From positions 62,001 through 126,000 of the forward strand of contig NZ_BDCI01000017.1 in assembly GCF_001613425.1 (NCBI RefSeq): DNA of 64,000 nt, written 5' to 3'. Below are positions 9,452-17,799 of this stretch, in pieces; the first letter of the stretch is position 1, and each line of letters opens with the position of its first letter. The notes beneath the pieces are model-generated. The model saw nothing but the letters and a program-made list of their open reading frames with translations, ran no database searches and was not told the DNA's origin. Made by a program: the position numbers and the translations under genes. The DNA comes from Nocardia vulneris (GTDB taxonomy: Bacteria; Actinomycetota; Actinomycetes; Mycobacteriales; Mycobacteriaceae).

Positions 9452-9843
9452 ACTTCTTCCGCCGACCGCTCCTCGCGCCACCGAGTCGAGCCCAATCACG
9501 AAGGCCCTTGGTGCACAACGTTTATCAACTTCTCGCACGAGACCTTGCGGTGGCTCCCGGTCCACCTCCTCGACGCTGTCGACTCGAGGCGACGGCTCAC
9601 CGAACATGCGGCACCAGGCGATATTCGCGGTTGCCGCGGTCCAGGCAGTGGGACCCGCATTCGGCTTCTCCGCCGCAGTGCGATCTGCCTTCTCGGCCGC
9701 ATGGACGAAGCATGGCGGCGAGGGAGCGGCCACGTCGGGTGCTAGCGCGGTGCCGGATCAACGCCGGTCAGCATCCCGACCACCCTGATCGACGACTGGC
9801 GCGAAGTCGGCGGGATCGCGGCCCAGCCGGGCGCGCTGTCTGC
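9452..9843. other. Gene-poor segment, possible decayed coding
   Basis: No intact gene is supported in these 392 bases. One plus-strand frame around 9765-9900 reads like ordinary protein (a Leu-Ile-Asp-Asp-Trp-Arg stretch followed by Gly/Ala-rich sequence) but has no credible start or family, and it runs antisense into the secreted-protein gene. A decayed gene fragment is possible. No regulatory structure was recognised. Confidence 0.3.
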
Positions 9844-10323
9844 CTATCGCACAGGGCCATTCCCGAAATCCGTGGCGGTCCGGGCGGTCGTCCGTGCGGC
9901 AGCGGCTCCGACCGACGGCGGGTTGGCGCTGATGAGTTCGCCGGGAGACGGGTTGTTCTGTTCGACACCCAGCAACGCGGCCAGCACTTGGGATATCGGA
10001 GTGCCAGTAGGCGAGTCGGACTTCGGGTTGCCGGCAAAGTGCGTAGCTATCGGACCCAGTGCGGTCGGCCGACGGTGCAGGGCGACTGCTGTGGCGGGGT
10101 GCCGCTTCAGTCGGTGCTGAGCGTCGGCACGTTGCTGTTCCAGGCCGGGACCTTGTGTTGCCGCGGTCTTCTCGTCGGCGGCGCGTTGCTCGGGAGGGTA
10201 GTCGCCGTCGACCGCCGACAGTTGGTGCGGTATGAGTTCAGCAGCCGAAGCGACAGTGGTCGACAGCGACAATGCCGCGAATGCTACGGCTGCGAATGCT
10301 GAGAATTTGACGCGAACGTGCAT
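9844..10323 (-). CDS. Small secreted hypothetical protein
   Basis: This 159-residue protein has a clear Sec signal peptide: a short basic N-terminus (MHVRVK), a hydrophobic core of about 18 residues rich in Ala, Phe and Leu, and a probable cleavage after VASA near residue 27. The mature part is Ala-, Pro- and Gln-rich with no Cys and no recognised domain. The HxxR/PxxA-rich middle (residues 70-95) looks unusual, so a downstream frameshift is possible. It lies 46 bases after the HD-domain gene on the same strand and may end that operon. Confidence 0.5.
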   Translation of the reverse strand: MHVRVKFSAFAAVAFAALSLSTTVASAAELIPHQLSAVDGDYPPEQRAADEKTAATQGPGLEQQRADAQHRLKRHPATAVALHRRPTALGPIATHFAGNPKSDSPTGTPISQVLAALLGVEQNNPSPGELISANPPSVGAAAARTTARTATDFGNGPVR

Positions 10324-10369
10324 GGTCCACCCCCGTGGTATCGCTGAAAGCTTCCGGTCGTCGCGGACG

Positions 10370-11122
10370 TCACTCCGCGAAAGGTGCGTTCGTCACACCC
10401 ATTTCGAAACCCATCTGGCGCATCAGGGCGGTCCGTCCGTCCGGAACGGCTTCGGATTCCAAGCGCACAGCTTCGATCACCCGCCGTTTGAAATCGAGGC
10501 GAGGGTGTTGCGCCACCACCATATCCACCCATTGGCGATTCATTTCTTCCACGCGGGTCCCGCCGAGGTCGGTCTCACAGCCGGCCGAAACGACACCGGC
10601 CAGATCCGACAGATCCTTCTCCACACCGAAGGTGATGTGGCCGGAAATCCCGTTGCGCACGAGGACCACCTTGTCCCGGGCGACACCGAGGCCGGTGAGG
10701 AAGCGTTCGGCATCTTCGGCGCCGCGCACCGCGAAACACCTTCCGGGAACTGGATGTTCGAACTCGATGTCATGGAGGATGGCCGTGGTGAAGTGCAACT
10801 CTTCATCGAGCGGCACCCCGTCGAGTTTCGCCAAAGCCTTACCGAAGTAATAGACCCGATAGGAGTGCTCCAGCACCCACGGGGTCAGCCGCCGCCGAGC
10901 CTCCCATTCAGCCTCTTTGGCCAGGGCGGTATCCGGAATGCGCATCCCGATCTCGTCGAGTGCGGCCGAACCCTGTACGCCCAGAAATGACAGCGCGTGG
11001 CTACTGAACGCTCCCGGAACCAATGTGGCGGCGGCGAGCAAGAGCTTGCCCATCTGCCGCCGGTCGAGCTTGCCGCCGGTACCGCTGGCCCAGCTCCAAT
11101 CGAACCCATCCTGTGCACCCAT
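10370..11122 (-). CDS. HD-domain protein with Tat-like N-terminus
   Basis: This 250-residue HD-superfamily metal-dependent phosphohydrolase-like protein has a first metal His in LEHSYRVYYFGKAL (about residue 84) and the HD pair in AILHDIEFE (about residue 113). The fold is the short HD type related to cyanamide or isonitrile hydratases. Before the domain, residues 20-45 contain DRRQMGK followed by a hydrophobic stretch (LLLAAATLVPGAF). This resembles a twin-arginine signal and would be odd for a cytosolic HD protein. A GAGG ribosome site precedes ATG 11122. It lies 45 bases after a second HD-domain gene and is probably in its operon. Confidence 0.75.
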   Translation of the reverse strand: MGAQDGFDWSWASGTGGKLDRRQMGKLLLAAATLVPGAFSSHALSFLGVQGSAALDEIGMRIPDTALAKEAEWEARRRLTPWVLEHSYRVYYFGKALAKLDGVPLDEELHFTTAILHDIEFEHPVPGRCFAVRGAEDAERFLTGLGVARDKVVLVRNGISGHITFGVEKDLSDLAGVVSAGCETDLGGTRVEEMNRQWVDMVVAQHPRLDFKRRVIEAVRLESEAVPDGRTALMRQMGFEMGVTNAPFAE

Positions 11123-11167
11123 GGTCGAACCTCGATTCCTTGTCGGTCGACGCGTCGATTCGACGCG

Positions 11168-11842
11168 TCAGTTTCCCCACCGTCCGGCGCTCGCGGCACG
11201 TTCGGTCCAGCTGAGATGGTCGGCCGCCTGCCGGCGTTCTGTCGTCATGACCGCGGCCGGGGAGAAGGGGGGCGCGGTGGCCGGCCATGTCGTCGCCTGC
11301 TCGATCACCGCGTTCGCCAGTGCCGTCGCCATCGAATAGCGTGGATAGGCTTCGTGGATTGCCGCACCTTGCTCGTCGGTGATGAATTCCGAGGAAGGCC
11401 CGTACAGGAATCCGGCCGGCGGCCCGAAATCGAGATTGATTCCGGAGCGGGTGAGGTAGCATAACGTGTTTCGCTGTTCGGCAATGTGGGCCGAGGTGTG
11501 CAGCGCGATAGCTTCCCACACCGCGTCCACATCGGCAGCGGGCACGTTCAAATCGGTCAGGAATGTCGCAGCCATGTTCGCGCCGTCGACCTCGAAGCGT
11601 AAATCACGGCCTGCGGCAGAGCCGAGCCCCAGATCGTGCAGAACGCAGGCGAGGAACAGCAGTTCAGGGTCGTAGTCCGCACCGGGTGCCGCCTCGACAT
11701 GGTCCGCGAACAGTTTCGCGAACAGAAAACTACGGATGCTGTGGTTGGCGATTGCCGGCGATTCCTCGCGCAGCACGAGCTCGAGACTTCGCCGGGCCGG
11801 CGTCGTATCCGGAAGCGCCAATAGTGTCGTCTGAACGTTCAC
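11168..11842 (-). CDS. HD-domain metal-dependent hydrolase
   Basis: This 224-residue HD protein starts at GTG 11842 with GAGGAG upstream; the open frame extends further but into the operator region. Its domain elements are NHSIRSFLFAKLFAD (first His), FLACVLHDLGLG (HD pair, about residue 75), and AIALHTSAHIAE (later metal His). This pattern matches the cyanamide-hydratase-like HD family, whose members hydrate nitriles or act on phosphoesters. It is the first gene of a minus-strand set with the second HD protein and a secreted protein. It is divergent from the secretory lipase across a cluster of GTCTC/GAGAC operators, so both directions are probably controlled together. Confidence 0.82.
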   Translation of the reverse strand: MNVQTTLLALPDTTPARRSLELVLREESPAIANHSIRSFLFAKLFADHVEAAPGADYDPELLFLACVLHDLGLGSAAGRDLRFEVDGANMAATFLTDLNVPAADVDAVWEAIALHTSAHIAEQRNTLCYLTRSGINLDFGPPAGFLYGPSSEFITDEQGAAIHEAYPRYSMATALANAVIEQATTWPATAPPFSPAAVMTTERRQAADHLSWTERAASAGRWGN

Positions 11843-11907
11843 GGCAAACTCCTCTGCTCGACCCGATGAATCTCTATCCCCCAGCTGGTTGACACACATG
11901 GCAAACG

Positions 11908-12048
11908 GTGTCTCACTGGAGACACTACGCCCGGCGTGTCTCATCGGCAATGTGACCTATACGGCTCGACGGCATCCAGCCTCGACGCTTGCCTTTGAGA
12001 CACCTAAGAGCTAATGTCTCATTGAGACACAAGCTAGCACTTGTCTCA
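11908..12048. promoter_or_regulatory. TGTCTCA/TGAGACA operator cluster between HD and lipase genes
   Basis: Seven half sites lie in 141 bases. A perfect GTGTCTC-N4-GAGACAC repeat is at 11908-11925. A lone TGTCTCA is at 11937-11943 and TGAGACA at 11996-12002. A perfect TGTCTCA-N1-TGAGACA repeat is at 12015-12029, and another TGTCTCA at 12042-12048. The arrangement fits several dimers of a TetR-like repressor covering both divergent promoters. No TetR gene is adjacent. Confidence 0.7.
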
Positions 12049-12111
12049 GTAGGTGCATTTCAGGTGGTTCCAGCTCCGCGAAGTCGATGTCTTCGAACAA
12101 TGGAGGTCGAA

Positions 12112-13383
12112 ATGTCCAGAGAGGCGCAACGACGCGTCCGCAGGTTCGGCGTGGCCGCAGTGGCCGTCATGGTGACAATGGCCGGGCCGGTGTTTGCTTC
12201 AGCGAATCCGGCGGGCGCTGCGCCACCCCTGCCGCAGGTAGATGAGTTCTACCAACCGCCAGACGATTTCGCGTCCGCGGCGCCGGGCACGATTCTGCGA
12301 TCCCGGCCGATCCAACCGGTGGTGCCGTTGCCGGCGCAAGCTTGGCAACTGCTTTATCGCACCACCGACCTGTTCGAACAACCGGATGTCACCGTCACCA
12401 CGGTGTTCCTGCCCGATAACGTCCGGCCGGACCGGCCGTTGATATCGCAGCAAATGTTCGAGGACGCCTCCGGCCCACTGTGCGTCCCGTCCTACGGATT
12501 ACAGACCGGTGCCCGATCCTCGATGGAAACCACGGGGCAACTGATCGATTTGCAGACCTTGCTGCAGCACGGCTGGGTGGTGTCGGTACCCGACTTCGGC
12601 GGACGATCCGGCCATTTCCCGGTTGGCGAAGAGCCCGGTTACATGGTGCTGGACGGTATTCGCGCGGCCAAGCAGTTCGCACCATTGGGTCTCGGCTCCG
12701 AAACCCGCATCGGCCTGTACGGGTACTCGGGCGGCGGATTCGCGACGGGCTGGACGGCCGAGGTGCAGCCCGGTTACGCACCCGAACTCGACCTGGCGGG
12801 CGCCGCGTACGGCGGCCCCGGACCGGACATCAACGCGGCATTGTTCACCACTAACGGCGGACCCTTCTCGGCCATAGTCGGTAGCGGGCTGTCCTCCTAT
12901 TACGCCACCTATCCCGAGGTCAAAGCGGCGATGCAACCGCACCTGACCCCCGAGGGTGTAGCCATGATGGAACAGATTCAGACGCAATGTCTTTCCGTCA
13001 CCCTGGTTCAGCAGTTCCTGTCCGACTGGAAACGGTATTTCGACATCCCGCTCGACCAGGTTCTGGCATTGCCACCGCTCGCCGAGGCGATCAACGAGGC
13101 CAGGCTGGGAACCCATGCGGCCACTGCGCCGCTCTATGTCTTTCAAGCCGTGCACGACGAAGTGATTCCGGTAGCTTCGACCGACCGGATGGTCGAAGAT
13201 CTCTGTGCTCGTGGGGCTCGGGTCACCTATATCCGGGAGGAATTCGCCGAGCACATGAGCACGATTCTCTCGGCCGCCCCTGCCGCGTTCGCCTGGCTGC
13301 GGGAACGCCTCGACACCGGCACTCCGGTGCCCACCGGGTGCCACACAACTACTGTGCCGTCCCAGCTCCTCGCCCCGAAGTAG
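12112..13383 (+). CDS. Secretory lipase (LIP family)
   Basis: This 423-residue secreted alpha/beta hydrolase belongs to the secretory-lipase family common in Nocardia and mycobacteria. A signal peptide spans residues 1 to about 35 (basic RRVRRFG, then a hydrophobic run, cleavage near GPVFASANPAGA). The nucleophile motif GYSGG is near residue 200, the acid in HDEVIP near 345, and the catalytic His in EEFAEHMS near 380. The start at 12112 follows GGAGGT by four bases. The frame reaches back to 11989 but would cross the operator sites. It probably hydrolyses acylglycerols outside the cell. The upstream operator cluster implies repression released by a lipid-like signal, which is inference. Confidence 0.88.
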   Translation: MSREAQRRVRRFGVAAVAVMVTMAGPVFASANPAGAAPPLPQVDEFYQPPDDFASAAPGTILRSRPIQPVVPLPAQAWQLLYRTTDLFEQPDVTVTTVFLPDNVRPDRPLISQQMFEDASGPLCVPSYGLQTGARSSMETTGQLIDLQTLLQHGWVVSVPDFGGRSGHFPVGEEPGYMVLDGIRAAKQFAPLGLGSETRIGLYGYSGGGFATGWTAEVQPGYAPELDLAGAAYGGPGPDINAALFTTNGGPFSAIVGSGLSSYYATYPEVKAAMQPHLTPEGVAMMEQIQTQCLSVTLVQQFLSDWKRYFDIPLDQVLALPPLAEAINEARLGTHAATAPLYVFQAVHDEVIPVASTDRMVEDLCARGARVTYIREEFAEHMSTILSAAPAAFAWLRERLDTGTPVPTGCHTTTVPSQLLAPK

Positions 13384-13509
13384 CTTGTAGGGCAGTCATC
13401 CGCATGAACCGACGAATCGAAAAGTGTTGGTGATGACATCCCCCGGCAATCCGGAGTCGTGATGGGCGTCCGGCCGAGCCGGGTGACTGTCGAGAAGGCG
13501 GGTTCTCGT

Positions 13510-14775
13510 TCATCCGAGGCAGGTTCGGACGGCTTGGGCCAAGTTGGTGGCGCGGGGGTCGTCGGGCCGGAAGTTCCACAGGTTCGGGATGTAGGCGAAG
13601 CCGACGCGAGCCTCGGGGTCGGCGAAGCCGATCGAGCCACCGGAACCGGGGTGGCCGAAGGAGGACGGCCCGAGCATCGGTAGCGGCGGACAGGCGCGCC
13701 AGAAACCCAGGGACATATAGAAACTGCGGTCCGCTGGGATGTCCGACCCCGTTGGCAGCCCGTGCATCCGGGACTTCCCGGTCTGGACTTCGATCGCGTT
13801 CGCGACCGTGGACGAGTCGAGCAGGCGCATGCCGTCGACCTCGCTGACCGTGGCAGCGTACATCCGTGCGACCGAACGCGCGTCCGCGATCATGTTGGCG
13901 GCCGGGAACTCCGCCGCCCGCCATGCCCGTGTCGTGTAGTACGCGGTCGCGGGGTCGGCCATATTGTCCAGCGCGCCACCGAGTTCCCCGGCACGGAGCG
14001 AGACCGCGTCGGGCCCGAACCCCGCGTTCATCCAGGCGGTTACCGTATCCTCTTCCAGCCCAGTGCTTTTGATCATCCCTGCGGTCAGTTCTTCGACACT
14101 GAAGGGGTCGGCGTAGTCGATCCGGGCGATACGGTGCTCGTGCTCCTCGGGCAGCCCGATCCAGGCACTCAGCCCCAGCGGGGCCGCGACCTCGTCGGCG
14201 AAGAACGTGCCGAGCGATTTGCCGGAGATCCGCCGCACCACCTCGCCGACCAGGTGGCCGTAGGTGACTGCGTGATAGAGGTGTTCGGTGCCCGGCTCCC
14301 ACAGCGGCGGCTGCGCCTCGAGTGCGCGAATGACCGGCTCCCAGGCACACGCCTGCTCGAAGGTGAGCGGCCCGTCGACGACCGGCAGGCCGGCCTGATG
14401 AGACAGCAACCAGCGCACCGGAATCCGGTCTTTACCGTGCGCGCCGAACTCCGGCCAGTACTGGACCACCGGGGCGTCGAGATCGAGTTGACCACGCTGC
14501 GCCAGCAGGTGGGCGCAGATCGCGGTGGCGCCTTTCGTCGTGGAGGCGACCCGCACAATGGTGTCCGCACCCCACGGCTGCTCGGCCGCACGATCGTCGG
14601 GACCGGCCACCTCGCGACCGGCGACACCGTCCCACAGGTCGACGACGCGGCGACCATCCACGTACACACAGCACGCCGCGCCGCGCTCACCGAAGTTCTC
14701 GAAGTTCGCGCGGAAGGCGTCGGCGACCTTCCCCCATCCGTCTTCGACACCGCTCTGGTTCGTTGCGCTGGCCAT
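13510..14775 (-). CDS. Beta-lactamase-fold serine hydrolase (EstB-like esterase)
   Basis: This 421-residue penicillin-binding-protein-like esterase carries the nucleophile SxxK motif in VASTTKG (near residue 75), the Tyr motif in YHAVTYGH (near 165), and HPGSGG near 380 as the third motif. The first 60 residues (GACCVYVDGRRVVDLWDGVAG) match family VIII carboxylesterases rather than true beta-lactamases. No signal peptide is seen, so it acts in the cytosol, probably on small esters. The start ATG 14775 has AAGGAG eight bases upstream. It is divergent from the methyltransferase gene. Confidence 0.88.
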   Translation of the reverse strand: MASATNQSGVEDGWGKVADAFRANFENFGERGAACCVYVDGRRVVDLWDGVAGREVAGPDDRAAEQPWGADTIVRVASTTKGATAICAHLLAQRGQLDLDAPVVQYWPEFGAHGKDRIPVRWLLSHQAGLPVVDGPLTFEQACAWEPVIRALEAQPPLWEPGTEHLYHAVTYGHLVGEVVRRISGKSLGTFFADEVAAPLGLSAWIGLPEEHEHRIARIDYADPFSVEELTAGMIKSTGLEEDTVTAWMNAGFGPDAVSLRAGELGGALDNMADPATAYYTTRAWRAAEFPAANMIADARSVARMYAATVSEVDGMRLLDSSTVANAIEVQTGKSRMHGLPTGSDIPADRSFYMSLGFWRACPPLPMLGPSSFGHPGSGGSIGFADPEARVGFAYIPNLWNFRPDDPRATNLAQAVRTCLG

Positions 14776-14871
14776 TGCTGTACTCCTTTTTCTGAGTGAA
14801 ACTTCGAATCGAGGTCGCCTGCTGGTGTTCGGCACAGGCGGTTGGTCACGCAACAACTCTCAGCGCCTGGC

Positions 14872-14899
14872 CTGACATCGCCCTGACACCGAGCTGATA
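14872..14899. promoter_or_regulatory. Three 11-bp-phased direct repeats (CTGACA)
   Basis: CTGACA occurs at 14872-14877 and 14883-14888, and CTGATA at 14894-14899, each exactly 11 bp apart. Helically phased repeats of this kind are typical sites for OmpR-type response regulators or SARP activators, which bind head to tail. The site lies between the divergent esterase and methyltransferase genes. Confidence 0.5.
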
Positions 14900-14967
14900 C
14901 GGGTCGGCAAGGCTCGGTGTGGCCGAGTTCATGGTGCTCGGGCCGCAATCATGAGTAGGTTCCGAAT

Positions 14968-15852
14968 ATGGAGAATGACGGACCGAGCCGGACCGCGCTC
15001 GCGACTGCTTACGCGCGTGCCTATCACCAAATCGCTGATCAGCCCAGGATTCTCACGGATCCCTTGGCGGTGCGCCTGCTGGGTGTCGGGGAGGATGAGC
15101 TGACGGAAGCGGGGCGGCCCGCGGCGGCTCGTTCCGATAGCGATGACAGTCTGGGTGTGCTGCGGCTCGGTGTCAGCGATCGGCCGCGGCGGTTGTTCTT
15201 CGCCGCTCGTTCCCGATTCGCCGAGGATCGGGTGGCCGAGGCCGTCGCGGCGGGCGCGCGACAGGTCGTGATCCTCGGGGCGGGCCTGGATACCTTCGCC
15301 TATCGCAACCCGCATTCCGGACTGCGGGTGTTCGAGGTCGACCATCCCGCTACCCAGGAGTGGAAACGTCAACGACTCGCCGCGGCCGGTATCGACCTGC
15401 CTGAACTGTCGGCCTTCGTACCCGTCGACTTCGAAACCGACCTACTGGCAACGCAATTGGCGGATGCCGGGTTCAACCGGTCCGAGCCGGCCGTGTTCGT
15501 GTGGCTCGGTGTCGTCTTCTATCTGACGCCCGACGCCGCCAGTGCCACCCTCGAATACATCGCCGGTCAGACAGCGCCGGTCGAGGTGGTCTTCGACTAT
15601 CTGGCAGACAACGGTGCGAATCGTGCGGAGCTGCTGGCCCGCGCGGAGCGGGCGGCAGCTGTCGGCGAACCTTGGTTCAGCTACTTCACCCCGGACGACA
15701 TCGCAGCACAATTGCGCGCGCTCGGCCTCACCGAGGTCGAGGACCACGCGGCCGCGGACCTCATCGCCGGTTACCTCGGTGGGTCCGCGGAGTTCGCGGA
15801 CGATCCCCGGGCACTGCGGCCGGTCCGCATACTGCGAGCGAGCCGCCCGTAA
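14968..15852 (+). CDS. Class I SAM-dependent methyltransferase (TIGR00027 / LCMT-like)
   Basis: This 294-residue member of the large actinobacterial TIGR00027 methyltransferase family, related to leucine carboxyl methyltransferases, has the N-terminal signature SRTALATAYARAYHQ and a SAM motif I at QVVILGAGLDTFAYR (near residue 95). The motif II acid lies in FEVDHPATQEWK and the later VWLGVVFYLTPDA segment follows. Length and motif order are normal. Substrates of this expanded family are mostly unknown; some act on secondary metabolites. Its promoter region carries the 11-bp-phased repeats. Confidence 0.9.
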   Translation: MENDGPSRTALATAYARAYHQIADQPRILTDPLAVRLLGVGEDELTEAGRPAAARSDSDDSLGVLRLGVSDRPRRLFFAARSRFAEDRVAEAVAAGARQVVILGAGLDTFAYRNPHSGLRVFEVDHPATQEWKRQRLAAAGIDLPELSAFVPVDFETDLLATQLADAGFNRSEPAVFVWLGVVFYLTPDAASATLEYIAGQTAPVEVVFDYLADNGANRAELLARAERAAAVGEPWFSYFTPDDIAAQLRALGLTEVEDHAAADLIAGYLGGSAEFADDPRALRPVRILRASRP

Positions 15853-15873
15853 CGCGCTGGGCGCGCGAAAAGC

Positions 15874-16791
15874 TCAGGGCCGCACGCGAATCACGGTTTT
15901 GCCTTTGCGCCGCGTGGTCGGGTTCAGCGCCGGGATCGCGTCATCGAGGGTCGCGACGGTGCCGATGTGGGTGCGCAGCCGTCCGTCCCGCACCCGGTCG
16001 ACGATCTCTATCAGCTGACCCGGTACGGACTCGACGACGAAGTCGACCGCGAGTCCGTCGACCGGGCGATGCTCGGCGGGGCCGACGACGGACACCAGCG
16101 TCCCCCCGGGACGGATGATGCTCGCCGAGCGCCTTTGCACGTCCCCGCCGATCACATCGAAGACCAGATCGACGCCGCCGACGTCTTCGAGCTGCTCGCC
16201 GTCGAGATCGAGGAACTCGTTCGCGCCGAAGTCGAGCGCCGCCTGGCGGTCCGCCGCGCGTCCGGTGCCGATGACGTAGGCCCCGAACTCCCGGGCGAGC
16301 TGGGTGACCACAGACCCGACCGCGCCGGCGGCGCCGTGTGCGAGGACGGTCTGCCCGGCCCGCAGACGACCGTGCTGGAACAGGCCCTGCCAGGCGGTCA
16401 GCCCGGAGATCGGCAGGGCGGCACCCACCGTGAAGTCGACGTCGCCCGGCAGCGGCGCCAGGTTGCGTGCCTCGACGGCTGTGTACTCGGCCAGGGTGCC
16501 GTCACGGTGCCAGTCGGTGATGCCGATGACTCGCTGGCCCAGCGAGAGCCCCGTCGTGCCGTAACCGAGGGCGGTGACCACGCCCGCGAGCTCGTGGCCG
16601 ATGATCGCGTCCGCTCGATCGCGACCCGAGCGATCGACCCAGGTCGAGGGCCACTCCCACTCGGCAGGGACGAAGCCCGACGCCTGGACTTCGACGACGA
16701 CATCGTTGATCGCCGGTGTCGGCTCGGGCCGCTCGGCCAACGTGATCCCGGCAGCTTCCGCGGTCTGATCGGTCGCGACGATCGCCTTCAT
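15874..16791 (-). CDS. Zinc-independent MDR oxidoreductase (quinone reductase-like)
   Basis: This 305-residue medium-chain dehydrogenase/reductase starts with the family's MKAIVATDQ and continues with a GroES-like domain containing IIGHELAGVV and GDVDF. The NADPH-binding motif is HGAAGAVGSVVTQLA near residue 148. Catalytic zinc Cys/His ligands are absent, which places it with NADPH:quinone or enal reductases. The ATG at 16791 sits five bases after GGAGG, and the GTG two codons earlier lies inside that ribosome site. The end is convergent with the methyltransferase gene, 21 bp away. Confidence 0.87.
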   Translation of the reverse strand: MKAIVATDQTAEAAGITLAERPEPTPAINDVVVEVQASGFVPAEWEWPSTWVDRSGRDRADAIIGHELAGVVTALGYGTTGLSLGQRVIGITDWHRDGTLAEYTAVEARNLAPLPGDVDFTVGAALPISGLTAWQGLFQHGRLRAGQTVLAHGAAGAVGSVVTQLAREFGAYVIGTGRAADRQAALDFGANEFLDLDGEQLEDVGGVDLVFDVIGGDVQRRSASIIRPGGTLVSVVGPAEHRPVDGLAVDFVVESVPGQLIEIVDRVRDGRLRTHIGTVATLDDAIPALNPTTRRKGKTVIRVRP

Positions 16792-16934
16792 CTCCACCTC
16801 CGAATATCTCGTGCTCGATGGGTGTACGTGGCGCAGTGCGAGCCTGGCGGCCCGCTACTCGCTAGTCAACCACCGGGTGGCGAGCTGGATTCGAACAACC
16901 CCGACTACTTCGTGTTGCGAGGCATAATCCGCCG

Positions 16935-17342
16935 ATGACCTTCACCGACGCAGAAGTCGAATATCTCCGGTCGCAGCCGCTCGCGCGCCTCGCCACCCGT
17001 GCCACGAACGGGCAGCCCGACGTCGTTCCCGTCGCCTTCGAATTCGATGGCGCCTCCTTCTGGGTCGGCGGTGGCGCGACCTTCCCCGGGACGCGCAAGG
17101 CACGCAATGTCAGCGCAGGCAACGCCGAAATCGCGCTCGTCATCGACGATCTCGTCTCCCTCGACCCCTTCGTTGCTCGTGGCATTCGTGTTTACGGTCG
17201 TGCCGAACCGCCCGTCGAACGAGTGGGCATGGTGGGGCCCGGCCACTATCTGCGAATCACCCCTGTCGAGTCGTGGAGCTGGAACTTGACCGGCGAACCG
17301 GCCGGCGATCAGTGGTACGAGACCCGCTACGCCCGGCACTGA
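16935..17342 (+). CDS. PPOX-class F420-dependent oxidoreductase
   Basis: This 135-residue split-beta-barrel flavin/F420 protein carries family features throughout: LRSQPLARLATRATNGQPDVVPVAFEFDG (N-terminal barrel strands), GGGATFPGTRKARNV (Lys/Arg-rich cofactor phosphate site), and a C-terminal WSWNL strand. Its length is standard for small PPOX-class F420-binding reductases. No ribosome site precedes the ATG. A CATAAT hexamer at 16923-16928 lies seven bases upstream, so the mRNA may be leaderless. The gene is divergent from the MDR reductase. Confidence 0.88.
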   Translation: MTFTDAEVEYLRSQPLARLATRATNGQPDVVPVAFEFDGASFWVGGGATFPGTRKARNVSAGNAEIALVIDDLVSLDPFVARGIRVYGRAEPPVERVGMVGPGHYLRITPVESWSWNLTGEPAGDQWYETRYARH

Positions 17343-17419
17343 CGAGACGTACGCGCTGCACCGCGCCGAATTTCCTCGACCTCGGCGCGCCCACCATCGG
17401 GCCCTTGCGAGCGCACCGC

Positions 17420-17447
17420 TTGACGTATACCCATATCGGAATATGAT
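17420..17447 (+). promoter_or_regulatory. arsR-type promoter with overlapping operator, leaderless
   Basis: A -35 hexamer TTGACG (17420-17425) and a -10 hexamer TATGAT (17442-17447) are separated by 16 bases. The inverted repeat CATAT-N4-ATATG (17432-17445) overlaps the -10 box, where a repressor would block polymerase. Transcription should start at or next to the ATG at 17455. Confidence 0.65.
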
Positions 17448-17454
17448 TGCGCTC

Positions 17455-17799
17455 ATGGCACGAGCAGCTACGACGTCGGACGTCTTCAATGCCATCGCCG
17501 AGCCGCAGCGCCGGGACATCCTGGTGCTGTTACGAGCGGGCGAGCGGCCGGTGAGCGAGCTGGCACAGGAGTTGGGGATGACCCAGCCGGGGGCGTCCAA
17601 GCACCTGCGGGTGCTCCGGGAGGTCGGGCTGGTGCGGGATCGCAAGGCGGGCAAACAACGCCTGTACGGGTTGAACGCCCGCGGGCTGCGACCGGTGCAC
17701 GAATGGACCGGCGGGTTCGAGCGGTTCTGGAACGAGAGCTTCGATCGGCTGGACGAGTACGTGCAGGACCTGAAACAAGAACGGCACAAGGAGAATTGA
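17455..17799 (+). CDS. ArsR family transcriptional repressor
   Basis: This 114-residue winged-helix repressor contains the usual ArsR core: IAEPQRRDILVLLRAGERPVSELAQELGMTQPGASKHLRVLREVGLV. Recognition-helix residues are SKHLRVL, and the wing is DRKAGKQRLYGLN. It lacks the ELCVC metal-binding box, as expected for ArsR proteins of the SRPBCC-linked type. The start at 17455 is chosen because the promoter's -10 box ends seven bases upstream and the alternative ATG at 17443 lies inside the -10 and operator. The stop overlaps the next start by one base. It heads a three-gene operon and is probably autoregulated. Confidence 0.9.
   Translation: MARAATTSDVFNAIAEPQRRDILVLLRAGERPVSELAQELGMTQPGASKHLRVLREVGLVRDRKAGKQRLYGLNARGLRPVHEWTGGFERFWNESFDRLDEYVQDLKQERHKEN

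Noticed and set aside
9244..10302. 352-residue plus-strand frame across the reductase end and the secreted-protein gene
   Set aside because: Arg/Pro/Ser-rich, without a start signal, and overlapping genes with better support; only the uncertain middle part is noted.
11149..11169. GACGCGTC-N5-GACGCGTC hairpin between the two HD genes
   Set aside because: Each 8-mer is itself palindromic and overlaps the end of the upstream gene; no clear role as operator or terminator.
13762..14799. 345-residue frame antisense to the esterase gene
   Set aside because: The minus-strand esterase has catalytic motifs and a strong ribosome site; the plus frame has neither.
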